The notes: generated from the letters alone by a model not told the origin. A DNA stretch of 64,000 nt from Flavobacteriaceae bacterium NBU2977 (GCA_019931105.1 JAIOUW010000001.1:558001-622000); one strand, 5' to 3'; positions 45,437-55,982 are shown, counted from the first letter of the stretch. A program made the numbers and translations.

Positions 45437-46321
45437 ATGAGAAAACTCAAATTACTTTTTCTTTGCTTGTCTTTTGCCTTTTTTTCAAGCAGTATCGTCG
45501 CACAAGACCAAGAGGTGAACATTGCGATTGACACCCTTTCAAATAATATCTATATGCTAACCGGACAAGGTGGAAATATCGGTATCTATGTTGGCCAAGA
45601 TCATGCATTCATGATCGACGACCAATTCGGTCATTTGAGCGATAAGCTTAAAACCGCCATTAGCAAACTTACCGACAAGCCCATTGCATTTTTGTTCAAT
45701 ACCCACATGCATGGAGATCATACGGGAGGGAACGCAAACTTCAATACACCGACCACCACCATAGTGGCCCATGACAATGTTCGAAAGACCATGGCGGCAA
45801 AATCGGTCGAAGACCCGAAATTCGATATCAAAATGCTTCCTGAAGTAACTTTTTCTGACGATATCACCTTCCATGATGGTCATGAGACCATTATGGCCTT
45901 TCATGTACATACAGCACATACCGACGGCGATGCCATGGTTTATTTTTTAAAAAACAACGTGCTGCACATGGGCGATACCTATTTTGCCGGTCGCTATCCA
46001 TATATCGATCTTAAAAGCGGAGGTACCGTGAATGGTTATATCGAAGCCCAGAGAAAGGCACTTCTCGTTATCAACGACGATACAAGGATCATTCCGGGCC
46101 ATGGAAGACCTTCTAACAAGAAAGAACTTGAAGTTTCGGTAGCTATGTTGGAAGAAATCAAAAAAATGGTTCAAAAGGAAATCGATGCCGGAAGGTCATT
46201 GGAAGAGGTTAAGAAAAATACGGAATTGACGAAGAAATATGATTCGAAGTACGGGCAGAATTTCATCAACCCTGAACGTATGCGCGAGATTTTCTATACC
46301 AGCCTAACGAATAACGATTAA
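45437..46321 (+). CDS. secreted metallo-beta-lactamase-fold hydrolase
   Basis: The start at 45437 gives MRKLKLLFLCLSFAFFSSSIVAQ, a full signal peptide; an ATG five codons upstream is also possible. The product of about 294 residues carries the metal motif THMHGDHTGG, a later His in HVHTAHTDGDAMVYF, and the third ligand region in GHGRPSNKKEL. It is a periplasmic or surface hydrolase of the MBL superfamily; the substrate cannot be assigned and a beta-lactamase role should not be assumed. It is transcribed alone, ending in a two-way terminator shared with tonB. Confidence 0.88.
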   Translation: MRKLKLLFLCLSFAFFSSSIVAQDQEVNIAIDTLSNNIYMLTGQGGNIGIYVGQDHAFMIDDQFGHLSDKLKTAISKLTDKPIAFLFNTHMHGDHTGGNANFNTPTTTIVAHDNVRKTMAAKSVEDPKFDIKMLPEVTFSDDITFHDGHETIMAFHVHTAHTDGDAMVYFLKNNVLHMGDTYFAGRYPYIDLKSGGTVNGYIEAQRKALLVINDDTRIIPGHGRPSNKKELEVSVAMLEEIKKMVQKEIDAGRSLEEVKKNTELTKKYDSKYGQNFINPERMREIFYTSLTNND

Positions 46322-46335
46322 ACCTGCTTGCATAA

Positions 46336-46365
46336 AAAAACCTTGACTTTGCTGTCAAGGTTTTT
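46336..46365. terminator. bidirectional terminator between the MBL gene and tonB
   Basis: A 12-bp stem (AAAAACCTTGAC with GTCAAGGTTTTT, loop TTTGCT) lies between convergent genes. The A-run on one side and T-run on the other allow it to end transcripts from both strands. Confidence 0.85.
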
Positions 46366-46388
46366 CGAAATCCTATTTTTTTGTGCTT

Positions 46389-47108
46389 CTATTGTAATTT
46401 GAAGGTAATCGGCAAACTAAATGGAACCCTTACGGCCCTACCCCTCTGTTTACCGGGCGTCATTTTCGGAAGTTTACCGATAATCCTGGCGGCTTCGGCC
46501 TCTAGGTTTTTATCCGGTCCACGCATTCTAACGCTACCTATACTACCATCTTTTTGAATCACGAAGTTCACATAAACCTTACCCTGAACACCCATTTCCT
46601 GTGCAATTTCCGGGTATCTAAAGTTCTTTACAACGTGTTTTTGGATCATGGTCTGGAAACAATCACGCATCGCTTTTGCACCTTTTCCTTTTTCTCCTTC
46701 ACAACCTGGGTAAATAGGTACATCTTCAATAACCGCAAAAGGAACATCAACATCTTCCTCGACTTCTTCGACCGCGACATCTTCTATTTCTACGATTTCC
46801 TCTTCTTGGCTGGTCTCGGTAGATTCGATAACGGTCTCCTCCACTTCCTCTTCATCTTCGACTACTTCGATTATTTCGGGTGCTGCCGGCGGCGGCGGCG
46901 GTGGTGGGGTCTTGATCTGCTCCGTCATAGGAACTTCTTCGTCAAGATCATCCTCAACGTTCATAGAAATGTCGTAATCGTTCGTCTTGTCATATGTCTT
47001 CCATTCAAAAGAGATGTAGGTCAACAACATGACCAAGAATAGGCCAATAACAAAATAGAGGCCACTATTTCTGCCAACATCTGCTTTCGGATTCTTTTTC
47101 AGTTCCAT
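46389..47108 (-). CDS. tonB: TonB-family energy transducer
   Basis: This 239-residue protein has one N-terminal membrane helix (about 16-35), then a periplasmic linker with a proline run (PPPPPPPAAPE) and a highly acidic stretch. The C-terminal TonB domain (about 150-238) has NFRYPEIAQEMGVQGKVYVNF, AARIIGKLPKMTPGKQRGRA and VPFSLPITFKL. It should couple inner-membrane energy to outer-membrane receptors together with ExbBD, which are not in the window. It is the last of the gcvH-vanZ-tonB group on this strand and ends at a shared terminator. Confidence 0.93.
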   Translation of the reverse strand: MELKKNPKADVGRNSGLYFVIGLFLVMLLTYISFEWKTYDKTNDYDISMNVEDDLDEEVPMTEQIKTPPPPPPPAAPEIIEVVEDEEEVEETVIESTETSQEEEIVEIEDVAVEEVEEDVDVPFAVIEDVPIYPGCEGEKGKGAKAMRDCFQTMIQKHVVKNFRYPEIAQEMGVQGKVYVNFVIQKDGSIGSVRMRGPDKNLEAEAARIIGKLPKMTPGKQRGRAVRVPFSLPITFKLQ

Positions 47109-47162
47109 AATCTGTGAATTTTAATGTTCGCTAATTTAATTAAATAATTGAGAAAAAAACAA

Positions 47163-47567
47163 CTATTGCCTCCAATTTAACCGCGTATTTCTAGAAAAAA
47201 AGAAATTTATGGCCAATACGCCCAACAAAGCGCCAATGCTATTGGCCAGAACGTCAAAAACATCGCCCTCTCTGTCGAGCGTGAATACATGCTGAATTAC
47301 CTCAATAATTATACCAAAAAGTACCATTGCAAAAAAGGCCGAAAACAAGGTTTTTCGATAAGCACTATTTCCGTTACTGTATTCCCGTTTTGCCAATATT
47401 CCCAAAACAACCGCTACGAAATAGAATATAAAATGTACGGCCTTATCGAGATGCGGAATTTCAAAACTTGGAAGATCATCATCGTCGAAAGAAAATAAGC
47501 TGGACCATGTTACAAACACCATCCAGCTTAGAAATGCAATCTTGAAGAAATGCTTTTTAAGCACCAA
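47163..47567 (-). CDS. VanZ-family small membrane protein
   Basis: This 134-residue protein has four hydrophobic segments and the VanZ-like landmarks [13 protein letters not shown] and [30 protein letters not shown]. The start is uncertain: TTG at 47567 or GTG one codon later, both overlapping the gcvH stop by about 11 bases, indicate coupled translation. The VanZ family includes a teicoplanin-resistance protein, but most members have unknown roles. No antibiotic function should be inferred here. Confidence 0.82.
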   Translation of the reverse strand: MVLKKHFFKIAFLSWMVFVTWSSLFSFDDDDLPSFEIPHLDKAVHFIFYFVAVVLGILAKREYSNGNSAYRKTLFSAFFAMVLFGIIIEVIQHVFTLDREGDVFDVLANSIGALLGVLAINFFFSRNTRLNWRQ

Positions 47568-47937
47568 TCAATTCTTTGTAGTCATCGGCACTTAACAAGC
47601 CACCTATTTGTGAACTATCACTAATCTTTACCTTTATCATCCAGCCTTGACCATAGGGGTCACTGTTTACTTTTTCGGGCTCATCTTCCAACACTTCATT
47701 AAATTCGATAATCTCGCCGCTCAATGGCAAAAACAAATCTGACACGGTCTTGACCGCTTCAACAGTTCCAAAAATTTCTTCTTGTTCTAATGTCTCATCG
47801 ACCGTTTCAACCTCCACATATACGATATCACCCAACTCTCCCTGTGCAAAATCGGTTATGCCAATAGTGGCAATATCACCATTTATCATTACCCATTCAT
47901 GGTCTTTGGTATATTTCAATTCGGATGGTATATTCAT
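47557..47937 (-). CDS. gcvH: glycine cleavage system H protein
   Basis: This 126-residue lipoyl-carrier protein has the lipoylated Lys63 in [15 protein letters not shown], preceded by [16 protein letters not shown] and followed by [10 protein letters not shown] and [10 protein letters not shown]. It shuttles the aminomethyl group between the P, T and L proteins of glycine cleavage. The other three components are not in this window. A strong promoter match (TTG, 20 bases, TACATTTG) lies just upstream. It overlaps the VanZ-like gene. Confidence 0.96.
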   Translation of the reverse strand: MNIPSELKYTKDHEWVMINGDIATIGITDFAQGELGDIVYVEVETVDETLEQEEIFGTVEAVKTVSDLFLPLSGEIIEFNEVLEDEPEKVNSDPYGQGWMIKVKISDSSQIGGLLSADDYKELIGA

Positions 47938-47960
47938 TTTTCAAATTTTTATTGATCGAG

Positions 47961-47991
47961 CAAATGTAAACGATTCTTGTTATGTTTTCAA
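47961..47991 (-). promoter_or_regulatory. promoter of gcvH
   Basis: On the minus strand TTG (47989-47991) is followed after exactly 20 bases by TACATTTG (47961-47968), fitting TTG-N20-TAnnTTTG and lying 23 bases before the ATG. Confidence 0.7.
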
Positions 47992-48165
47992 CAAAGATCA
48001 AAACAAAAACGTGCAGGTTTTTTTTAAATCTCAAGATTTCTTAATGACAGCTACTTTATTACTTGGACCCCGGTCATTTGATCAAATACCTTGTTGGTCG
48101 CGGTCAAAAAATTCGCGATTAAACTTATGCGGAACAAAACTGAAACTGTTTGAGAACAACCTAAA

Positions 48166-51100
48166 TTAGTTTCCGAAGTTATAACGTAGTGTGAAACCCG
48201 TATTGATCGTGGTTTGCGGAAAAGCGGTAGATACCGCGAATTTTGAAAATGAATGATCGTAGAAAAACAAAGCGGCCAAATTCTTGCTCAGGGCATACTC
48301 GGCACTGAACTTTATGGACAAAAGATTCTGACCCGAGGTAATTTGATTGTTATCGATGTCGAGGTTTCGAATAATGGTAATGTTATCTCTTAGGGTCATA
48401 TCGGCCTTGAGGTTCAGATCACCTTTCAACCGTGTTTTGTTACCCCCTATGTTCGTCACAAATTGTACGTCTTTTATACGATAGCCCAGACCCAAGGTAT
48501 ATTCCTTACCGTTTATCTCGGTCATCAGGTTGTTGTCGAAACTCAGCGACATGGTCCTATCGGTACGCATCTCTGCAAGGACACTCACTGAATTTTGCAT
48601 CTCAAAGTCGACGCGCATCAGCGGATTGAATTGATCGGTCAACACCACATTATTTAGGATAAGCTCGGGCAGAAAATCACCGTTCTCATCAACGGGGTTC
48701 TGCCCTTCTGAAAGTAGCTGGGTTCGCTCCAGATTCGTTTGGAAAGAATTCATACTGTAGGCAGCACGGTAACCGTGACTCAATGAAAAACGTTTAAACT
48801 TCTTTTTGAACCATTTGTTGCGCATCAATCCCGTGTACTTGATATTCCAATTGGGTATGGGTATTTGGCGAAAAACATCAAGATTCACCCGATCGGCATC
48901 TTGACCGGTATAGGCGGCAAAGAAAGCGGGCAACAAGACATCTTGCTGGGTATTGCCATAACCCACAGGGAAACTACCATCGGTGGTCGGTGTTTCTCCA
49001 CGTTCGGCGGCCAGCCGGTTGGCAATGGTAATTCTATTTTCTTTGAATTTTTCAAAGGTAGCGGAAGTAAATTCATCGCTTTTGCCAAAGGCCGTACCGA
49101 TCATCATCGTCGAAATGCTAAAATTGCCATAGTCGTTGACCAATCCGTTTTGCTCTTGCAACCAAGCTTGAAGATCGTAGTTCTCTTGACGGCTTTTCGA
49201 GTATTGACGATCCGCAACCAAATCAATGGTCAAGTCTTGGGTCGGTTGGGCCGTTGCGGTAATATTCAACTGCCTACTGGTATTCTTCATATATTGTTCG
49301 TTGAACTCATTGAAGTTGGTCAACCAACCCCGTTTTGCGGCCTCATAGCGCACATCGGACTGGCTACCGAACACAAAGCCAAGACTGGGCCTTGCGGTAC
49401 CAATAAAACCTATCGACTGGGTATAGCCCGGTAAGACCGTTCCGTTGGTTTCACTGAAGTTGATATTCAGACGCTTGACCATGGTCAGAACATCCACAGC
49501 GGTGTTAAATAATCCGCTTGTCTTACCCTTGGTCTTTTCTTTATTCGATGCCGGATTCCCTGCTTTGTCCCTTCGAACCGGTGCCTCATTCGCGGTGGTC
49601 TTGCCATCTCGTTTTTTAAGCCCTAAAAGATCATAAAGTTTCTGAAGCCCCATCGAAGCGGTCAAATTGTGCGTGTTGGCATTCTGTACCGTATTGATCG
49701 ATACCGGATTTAACTGGCTGACAGGAATATTCGGATTTTGGGCAACCGCAACCGCCTGATTCAAGGCATCGCCACCGCGCTGCCAATCAAAATTACTGGT
49801 ATAACTGTACTGCGCGTTCATGAAATCAAGTGCCGGAATCTTGGCAAAGGGAAGCTCGTAGTTCAGTTCCATTTGCTGTGCATGACGATTAGGAACGCCG
49901 ATATCGAAAAAGCCATCCCACAAATCCAACTCTTTAAGTATTTCAAGATTGCCTTGGCCATCACGTGTTTCACCCAGATAATTTCGTACGATATTGTTGT
50001 TACTACCCGTAAGGTTCAGGCGAAGTGATTTCGTCAAAGCGTAATTGATCGCATATTGCCAATTGAATTGATAGTTGCGCTGTTGAAGTTCTGGCAACTC
50101 CAATCTTTCGACCCCCTCTTCAACAACATCCCTAAAACGTTGCTGGTTGAATTGTCGATTGATATTCGAATTGACCGAGATCGTAGCGGGCAGCAAGCTC
50201 AAGTTCAACTCTTTGAGCCATTTCCAATATTTACCCGTAAATAATGAGTCCTTTTTTGCAAAAGGCGCCAGTTCGACCGGTTCAAAACTGTGATTGTACA
50301 CAAAACCTGTATTTACGTTTTGATCCCGCAGGCTGGCGATCTCAAAATCGCGATGATCGGTCTCATTATACGAATAATTGAAGGTAAAGTTTTCAATGTC
50401 ATAAAAATTGGCATCCGCCTCTTCGCCACGTTCCTTGCGTACCCCTATAAAATTGATGCTCGTGCGCTTGGTGTAGTCCTCCGCCTGTTCTTGAAGATCG
50501 TCGGCCGTTTCTTGATCCGGTGCCGAAGCTACCAAATCATCCAATTTCAGGTCATCGTATACCGGATCAAATTCCGGGGTAATGAGTTCCTCAGAAATAC
50601 CATAATTAAACGGTAGTTGAATTCCCCACTTTTTTGGCAACAATTGACCCAAGTTCACATTGGTGACCACATCGTATGAAATCGCATCTTCGCGTAATCG
50701 CTCGTTGGGCATTTGATCAATGGCACCGAAACCTGAAGTGCTTCTTCCACCCGTGGCCGACACATTGGCAAAATCAGCGATATTGGCATCAACAGCGGCA
50801 ACAGCGGCCCACCCGCCATTATTGTCGAGTCCGGCCAAACGTAGCTCATTGAACCAGACTTCGCCCCTAGCGGGCAAATTATCGGTATTCTTGACCCCTA
50901 CCATCATGCTTCGAATGCTGCCCAAGGAAGGATTTCCGCGAATCCCTACACGAAGGCTTCCCTCGGGTCTCGGGGCGAATTCAGCGACGGGTATTATCTC
51001 CCCATCCACAATATCGAAAAATTGTACTTCGCTCAAGGCGATGTCATTTCGGTTGTTGATACGGATCGACTTGATCTTGTTCAGGTCGGCAAGAGCGATT

Positions 51101-54100
51101 TCCAGCCTATTTGCTTCAGGCCAAATCTCACTTTCTGAGGAAGCACCATGGGGCGTGAATTCCAAAGGCAATTCCATCTGATAGAAGTTCTGCGAAAAAT
51201 CGGTACCGATCCTTAGGAAACCTACCAGTGGTTTTGTTCCGCTCGGAAAATCACTTTCGTCGATTTCTTCGGCATGAATGAACATTTTTATTTTTTCGTA
51301 TTGGCGTACATCGATATTGATATTCTTGAATACGCCACGCGAATCTTCTGACTGTAAGTTTTCTACCAAAAAGGAAAGCGAAGCCTCATTTTGGCGAATA
51401 ATGGTATTGTTATTGTTCAACCTTTCGCGAATGACCCCTGGAGGCAATATATAAGGTATGGGCTGTCTTCTTTCATTTTCTTCAATATTGACCGTGTTCA
51501 CATCGACCGTAGTGCCATCATCGGCAGGGTTGTTGTCTATGTCCTCATCTTGGAGCGTCTTGGTGTACGCCCGCCAATCGCCTTTGCCGAGGTCAAGAGT
51601 TGCAAACCGAAGCACTACGTCATTCGAAAAACCGGTAAGGTACATGCGCATAAAACTTATGGACCGAAAATCGGTAATACCCCCTTCGGTATCGGTAAAA
51701 TCGCTCAACGGTATCTTGTATTGGATCCATCTACGGTTCAATGTAGAGCCATCGGGCAACTCGGGAGTAACATCTTCTTTGATGTCGGTAACATATTTGT
51801 CATTTATCGTTGTGTTCGGTTTGATGGCGATACGGTACTCATAATAACTGTTGACGGTATTCATGGTAAGGTCACGGTCAATATCCTCGACATCGGGCAA
51901 GGTCGTCGAACCCCGATTCGTATTGGTTACCTCGACAGGTGAATTACCGTCGGGGTTGTTAAAATCTTTATAGCGCTCCAAGATACTTCCATCGCGATTT
52001 AGGTAATAGGTATAATTATCCAAAGCTGGGTCTTCTGGCGGACCATTATAAATCGGTTCGGTCTGACCTTCGGGTATCTCACCCTCTGCTACATCATCAA
52101 GACCATCGTAGCCCACATCTTGTAAAGTACGGTTGTTCTCATCGGCATCAAAGGCATAGACCAATGCTTGGGTAGAGGGTACCTGACCCCAATCGGTGGG
52201 TCGAACCGGGTCGGTCGTCTGTGTCGGAAGGCCGTTTTCATATTGTTTACGCCCGTCTTTCAATACATCTTCAGAAATATTGCCCAAGTTGATGACCAAC
52301 TCGCCATCGTCGGTGGCCAACCCGTCAACATAAGGATCTAGCACCCAAAATTGTACAAATTCTACGTTGGCCTGTTCAAAGTTGGTACTGCTCAACGAGC
52401 GCATTATGCCCCCCCATTTCTTTTCTGCAAGCGTCGTTTCAAAATCGGGATTCGTATTATAGGGTCCTTTTTCGTTGGGATAATAGGCCAAATCTAAAGT
52501 GCCCTGAACAGTCGTTTGGCCTTGGGCAATATCGATCTGGGGAAACACCTCATCGATAAAAATCCGCCGCGTCGCATTGGTCGAGATATCACTATCGCTG
52601 ATTTCAGAAGGCCGTTGGTTCGTATAGAAAATCGGGTCGATGGTGTACCAAGCCATTTTGGCCCTTCCTTGGCCCGTTATCAATCCTGTATCCAAAGGGT
52701 CGGTCAAAAATTCTATAGGCGGACTGGCCATCGACCACCCCAAGGAAGAACGGATATCGATCAATGCCTGTGCCCCTTCGAAATCATCGAGATAGGTCGT
52801 TGTCTCCCCCTGAAAATCGGCATTTTTGGGCGAGTTCGGGCGCAACCAGGCTACCTCGCCACGAACGGACAAGTTCGATGGCACATCGGTATCGATATTG
52901 GGCAAATGATTGACCATTCGGGTCAAAAAGGGAATCTCTGTCGAAAAATTACCATTGACACCAAAAATTGTATTGTTCACGGGTTCGGTGCCATAATTTG
53001 ATTTTTGGGTCAACGGCCTCTCGTTCAAATTCAAGAGGGTTGCCCCCATCACAAAATTTTTGTTGAACTGATGTTCTACATTGACACCCGTAAACCTTCT
53101 CGTCTGTTGACCGAAAACGGCATTGTTCTCTACCGAGATATTGATGGGCGTGTTCGATGCCTCTAAGCTGGGATCCAATATCTGTACCGTACCGGCCTGA
53201 TAATTGACCGTATAGTCAATACCTTCTTGCAACTGGCGGCCACCCGCGGTTACCCGTACCGATCCACGAGGTACATTGAAGGCCCCAATAGGAATACCAT
53301 TGCTGCCTTCGGACTTATAACGTCCTTTTAATTGGAACCTATTTTTTTCCGCATCTTCAAAAGAGGCCGCCTTTGTAGATGAATATAGGTTCCTATAGAC
53401 ATATTTTTTTTGGTTTTCATTATATCCTTGATCATCGTCTACGTCATAGGTTCCGCCACCCAAACGTTCGAACAAGTACTCGCCAAAAGGTTCGACCTTG
53501 GTAAAGATGATAAGCCCTTGTTGCATGTTGACCGTAATACCGGGAACAAAATCGAAGAAACCGTCACCACCGCTCTGCACATCGTTATATACGTTGAGGC
53601 GATCTAGATTGAAGACATCCAAAAGAATTCGTTCTTGAAATCCATCGGGCCATCCCGACCCAGGACCTTCTATTACAGGAGTAATATAATTTCTGGGTGT
53701 AGGATCGGAATAAAGGATATTCAATTTAAAATCTTCTTGGCTCAACCGGAAGGCCCCGGTGGCGTAGATATTCTTCATCATCAAATCCCAGATTGGATCC
53801 GAGACATTTGTAATATTGCTTTTTAAAAGCTTTAGAATGAGGGTGTTGTTATCGATTATCGGATTCGTGCCGTTGATGCCGCCTGTCACCGTTGTCGCAT
53901 CCAAACCTCCGTTGGCGAACTCACCTACTTGGTACACTTGTCCGTTATAAGTATACTGATAGGCCACGCCCAAAACCTCATCGTTGCTCAAACGTTGATT
54001 CAGCGAAATATAGCCCAACTGCGAATTGAAGGTGTAATCACGGGTCAACTCAAGTTTTCTGGCGTTTTCTAGTATGGCATAATCAAATCCCTGATTGGGA

Positions 54101-55395
54101 CTGTAACCATTGGCGAACCTTGATGAATTAAATCCGCTTTCAACGGTAGCGATGTCACGAATGTCATCGTTCAATGCCCCCGTTCCGATTTGTCCGGGAT
54201 CAAAATCGTTGGCATCATTGCGCGGCAATTGAACCCCGGCCACATCGAAGAAACCAGAGGTGCCCCCATTGGCCCTTCCGACCCGTGTATTCTCAGGGTT
54301 CGGCTCGCCCAAATCTTGAATACCGACGACATTTCTAACGTTCGTGGTAAGTTGGCTCCGGTTGGTTACCCAAACCTCAAGCCGGGTTATCTGTACCTGG
54401 CTCTTTATGTAGGGATAGTTGGCCAAAGCCTCGTCATAATTATTCCTGAAAAAATGGGAAAGAAAGAAATGTTTGTCCTCGTCATAATCCAATGCCGTCA
54501 ACGAAAATTCGTTTATGGTGCCGCCTCCTTGGGCGACCACCGTATTGTTCTGTGAACGCTGCTCAGAAAATACTGCGGTAACCTTTGTCTTACCGAATTG
54601 CAATTGGGTCTTTACCCCAAAAAGGCTTTGCGCCCCGGTTATCAGCGAACTGTTCAGCGGCATATTGACATTACCGACCTCTATTTTCTGAAGGATGTCG
54701 TCTTCGGTAGGCGTATAATCCAACTTCACGATATTTTGAAAATCGAAGGTGGCCTCGGTATCGTAGTTGGCGGTAACCTGTAGCCGTTCGCCTATTTTGC
54801 CCAACATACTTAGACTGATCCGTTGGTCAAAATCAAAGGATAGATTCGTACGGTTTCTCGGCGAAAGTGATGGGTTGTCGTTCTTCTGCCAGATAACGCC
54901 TAGATCCATGGCCACTGAACCCTGTGGTATCACCTCGATCGTATTACCCCCGAAAACCGATTCGAAAAAGTCGTTGTTGATGTAGAAATTGGGAAGCAGG
55001 TTCTTTCGGGCCTCTTCGCTACCCTCCTTCTTGCCCGAATGGGCATCTGATTTTTCCTTAAAATAATTTTTGATATCCTCTTTGCGAACCATCTCCATGT
55101 ACTGTTCAGGAGTCAGGATTATCGGATAGCCAATATCGAAATCGCCGATGCTTTCATTATAGATGTAGCGATCTAACTTTGGGTCATAGATATATTTGGA
55201 AACAATGCTGTCAGGATTGTCAAGCACCAATTTTCCCAAGGAAAAGCCTGTCTTGACAGAATCGCTCTCCTGTTCGGGCCGCTCTCCTTCATTAATTTCT
55301 TGCGCGTAGGAAAAATCCGCTACAGTCAGCAAAAGAACAGATAGGAAGAGTAGCTTAAATATGGATTTAAGAAATTGTTTTGCCCCGTTTTTCAA
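48166..55395 (-). CDS. sprA: SprA, type IX secretion system outer-membrane translocon
   Basis: This protein of about 2,409 residues is the largest gene in the window. It has a signal peptide ending in DFSYAQ, then a long, strand-rich barrel protein in the size range of the SprA/Sov family, with characteristic segments LDYTPTEDDILQKIEVGNV, NYQAGTVQILDPSLEASNTP and DFEGAQALIDIRSSLGWSMASPP. SprA forms the giant pore through which T9SS cargo crosses the outer membrane. The first start codon in the frame is TTG; no ATG precedes the signal sequence, so translation starts at TTG. The ruvA stop lies five bases before it. The C-terminus ends in a typical terminal barrel strand (LRYNFGN). Confidence 0.97.
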   Translation of the reverse strand: MKNGAKQFLKSIFKLLFLSVLLLTVADFSYAQEINEGERPEQESDSVKTGFSLGKLVLDNPDSIVSKYIYDPKLDRYIYNESIGDFDIGYPIILTPEQYMEMVRKEDIKNYFKEKSDAHSGKKEGSEEARKNLLPNFYINNDFFESVFGGNTIEVIPQGSVAMDLGVIWQKNDNPSLSPRNRTNLSFDFDQRISLSMLGKIGERLQVTANYDTEATFDFQNIVKLDYTPTEDDILQKIEVGNVNMPLNSSLITGAQSLFGVKTQLQFGKTKVTAVFSEQRSQNNTVVAQGGGTINEFSLTALDYDEDKHFFLSHFFRNNYDEALANYPYIKSQVQITRLEVWVTNRSQLTTNVRNVVGIQDLGEPNPENTRVGRANGGTSGFFDVAGVQLPRNDANDFDPGQIGTGALNDDIRDIATVESGFNSSRFANGYSPNQGFDYAILENARKLELTRDYTFNSQLGYISLNQRLSNDEVLGVAYQYTYNGQVYQVGEFANGGLDATTVTGGINGTNPIIDNNTLILKLLKSNITNVSDPIWDLMMKNIYATGAFRLSQEDFKLNILYSDPTPRNYITPVIEGPGSGWPDGFQERILLDVFNLDRLNVYNDVQSGGDGFFDFVPGITVNMQQGLIIFTKVEPFGEYLFERLGGGTYDVDDDQGYNENQKKYVYRNLYSSTKAASFEDAEKNRFQLKGRYKSEGSNGIPIGAFNVPRGSVRVTAGGRQLQEGIDYTVNYQAGTVQILDPSLEASNTPINISVENNAVFGQQTRRFTGVNVEHQFNKNFVMGATLLNLNERPLTQKSNYGTEPVNNTIFGVNGNFSTEIPFLTRMVNHLPNIDTDVPSNLSVRGEVAWLRPNSPKNADFQGETTTYLDDFEGAQALIDIRSSLGWSMASPPIEFLTDPLDTGLITGQGRAKMAWYTIDPIFYTNQRPSEISDSDISTNATRRIFIDEVFPQIDIAQGQTTVQGTLDLAYYPNEKGPYNTNPDFETTLAEKKWGGIMRSLSSTNFEQANVEFVQFWVLDPYVDGLATDDGELVINLGNISEDVLKDGRKQYENGLPTQTTDPVRPTDWGQVPSTQALVYAFDADENNRTLQDVGYDGLDDVAEGEIPEGQTEPIYNGPPEDPALDNYTYYLNRDGSILERYKDFNNPDGNSPVEVTNTNRGSTTLPDVEDIDRDLTMNTVNSYYEYRIAIKPNTTINDKYVTDIKEDVTPELPDGSTLNRRWIQYKIPLSDFTDTEGGITDFRSISFMRMYLTGFSNDVVLRFATLDLGKGDWRAYTKTLQDEDIDNNPADDGTTVDVNTVNIEENERRQPIPYILPPGVIRERLNNNNTIIRQNEASLSFLVENLQSEDSRGVFKNINIDVRQYEKIKMFIHAEEIDESDFPSGTKPLVGFLRIGTDFSQNFYQMELPLEFTPHGASSESEIWPEANRLEIALADLNKIKSIRINNRNDIALSEVQFFDIVDGEIIPVAEFAPRPEGSLRVGIRGNPSLGSIRSMMVGVKNTDNLPARGEVWFNELRLAGLDNNGGWAAVAAVDANIADFANVSATGGRSTSGFGAIDQMPNERLREDAISYDVVTNVNLGQLLPKKWGIQLPFNYGISEELITPEFDPVYDDLKLDDLVASAPDQETADDLQEQAEDYTKRTSINFIGVRKERGEEADANFYDIENFTFNYSYNETDHRDFEIASLRDQNVNTGFVYNHSFEPVELAPFAKKDSLFTGKYWKWLKELNLSLLPATISVNSNINRQFNQQRFRDVVEEGVERLELPELQQRNYQFNWQYAINYALTKSLRLNLTGSNNNIVRNYLGETRDGQGNLEILKELDLWDGFFDIGVPNRHAQQMELNYELPFAKIPALDFMNAQYSYTSNFDWQRGGDALNQAVAVAQNPNIPVSQLNPVSINTVQNANTHNLTASMGLQKLYDLLGLKKRDGKTTANEAPVRRDKAGNPASNKEKTKGKTSGLFNTAVDVLTMVKRLNINFSETNGTVLPGYTQSIGFIGTARPSLGFVFGSQSDVRYEAAKRGWLTNFNEFNEQYMKNTSRQLNITATAQPTQDLTIDLVADRQYSKSRQENYDLQAWLQEQNGLVNDYGNFSISTMMIGTAFGKSDEFTSATFEKFKENRITIANRLAAERGETPTTDGSFPVGYGNTQQDVLLPAFFAAYTGQDADRVNLDVFRQIPIPNWNIKYTGLMRNKWFKKKFKRFSLSHGYRAAYSMNSFQTNLERTQLLSEGQNPVDENGDFLPELILNNVVLTDQFNPLMRVDFEMQNSVSVLAEMRTDRTMSLSFDNNLMTEINGKEYTLGLGYRIKDVQFVTNIGGNKTRLKGDLNLKADMTLRDNITIIRNLDIDNNQITSGQNLLSIKFSAEYALSKNLAALFFYDHSFSKFAVSTAFPQTTINTGFTLRYNFGN

Positions 55396-55400
55396 ACTTA

Positions 55401-55982
55401 TTACAAATTTTTCAGCGCCAGTTTAATGATGTTCTCGACGCTTAAGGTGGTATCTTGGCTTAAAACCTTTTCGACAGCCTTTTCAGCCTGTCTTCTGGCA
55501 AATCCAAGAACCTCTAATGCAGATAACGCTTCTTCTTTATTTGTATTGTTCGATTGAACGGAAACTTCGCCAATATCGTAGACTTTTAAAATCTTGTCGC
55601 GCAAATCTAAAATTACCCGTTGGGCCGTTTTGGCACCTATACCCTTGATGGCCTGTATCGACCGCACATCTTCGTTTGCGATCGCATCTCGGATCTGTAG
55701 TGGTGTCATCGAAGAAAGCATGGTTCGTGCGGTACTCGATCCAATACCTGAAACGGACAATAGCAAACGAAAAATCTCTCGTTCAGTTTTCTCAAAAAAA
55801 CCAAAAAGAGTATGCGAATCTTCTTTGACCTGTAAATGAGTATATAGATTGATACTTTCCGTATCCTTTATTTGCGAAAACGTATGGAGTGAAATGTTCA
55901 CAAAGTAGCCTACCCCACCACATTCAATAATAAGATGTGTCGGGTTCTTTTCTACAAGTTTGCCTCTTAAGTGATGGATCAT
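55401..55982 (-). CDS. ruvA: Holliday junction branch-migration protein RuvA
   Basis: The ATG at 55982 gives MIHHLRGKLVEKN, matching the usual MIGRLRG-type opening; a TTG five codons upstream is less likely. The product of about 193 residues has an OB-fold domain I, a helix-hairpin-helix pair in domain II (VSGIGSSTARTMLSS and IKGIGAKTAQRVILDLRDK), and a C-terminal UBA-like domain III for RuvB contact. It binds Holliday junctions and loads RuvB. It sits directly upstream of sprA and may share its transcript. Confidence 0.95.
   Translation of the reverse strand: MIHHLRGKLVEKNPTHLIIECGGVGYFVNISLHTFSQIKDTESINLYTHLQVKEDSHTLFGFFEKTEREIFRLLLSVSGIGSSTARTMLSSMTPLQIRDAIANEDVRSIQAIKGIGAKTAQRVILDLRDKILKVYDIGEVSVQSNNTNKEEALSALEVLGFARRQAEKAVEKVLSQDTTLSVENIIKLALKNL

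Noticed and set aside
45437-46321. Possible antibiotic-resistance beta-lactamase
   Set aside because: The fold and metal motif fit the whole MBL hydrolase superfamily; nothing in the sequence points to beta-lactam hydrolysis.
47163-47567. Possible glycopeptide-resistance VanZ gene
   Set aside because: VanZ-like small membrane proteins are common and mostly uncharacterised; no other van gene is near.
48076-48087. Palindrome ATTTGATCAAAT between sprA and gcvH
   Set aside because: A 12-bp AT-rich palindrome is plausible by chance, no second copy was seen, and the gcvH promoter is elsewhere.
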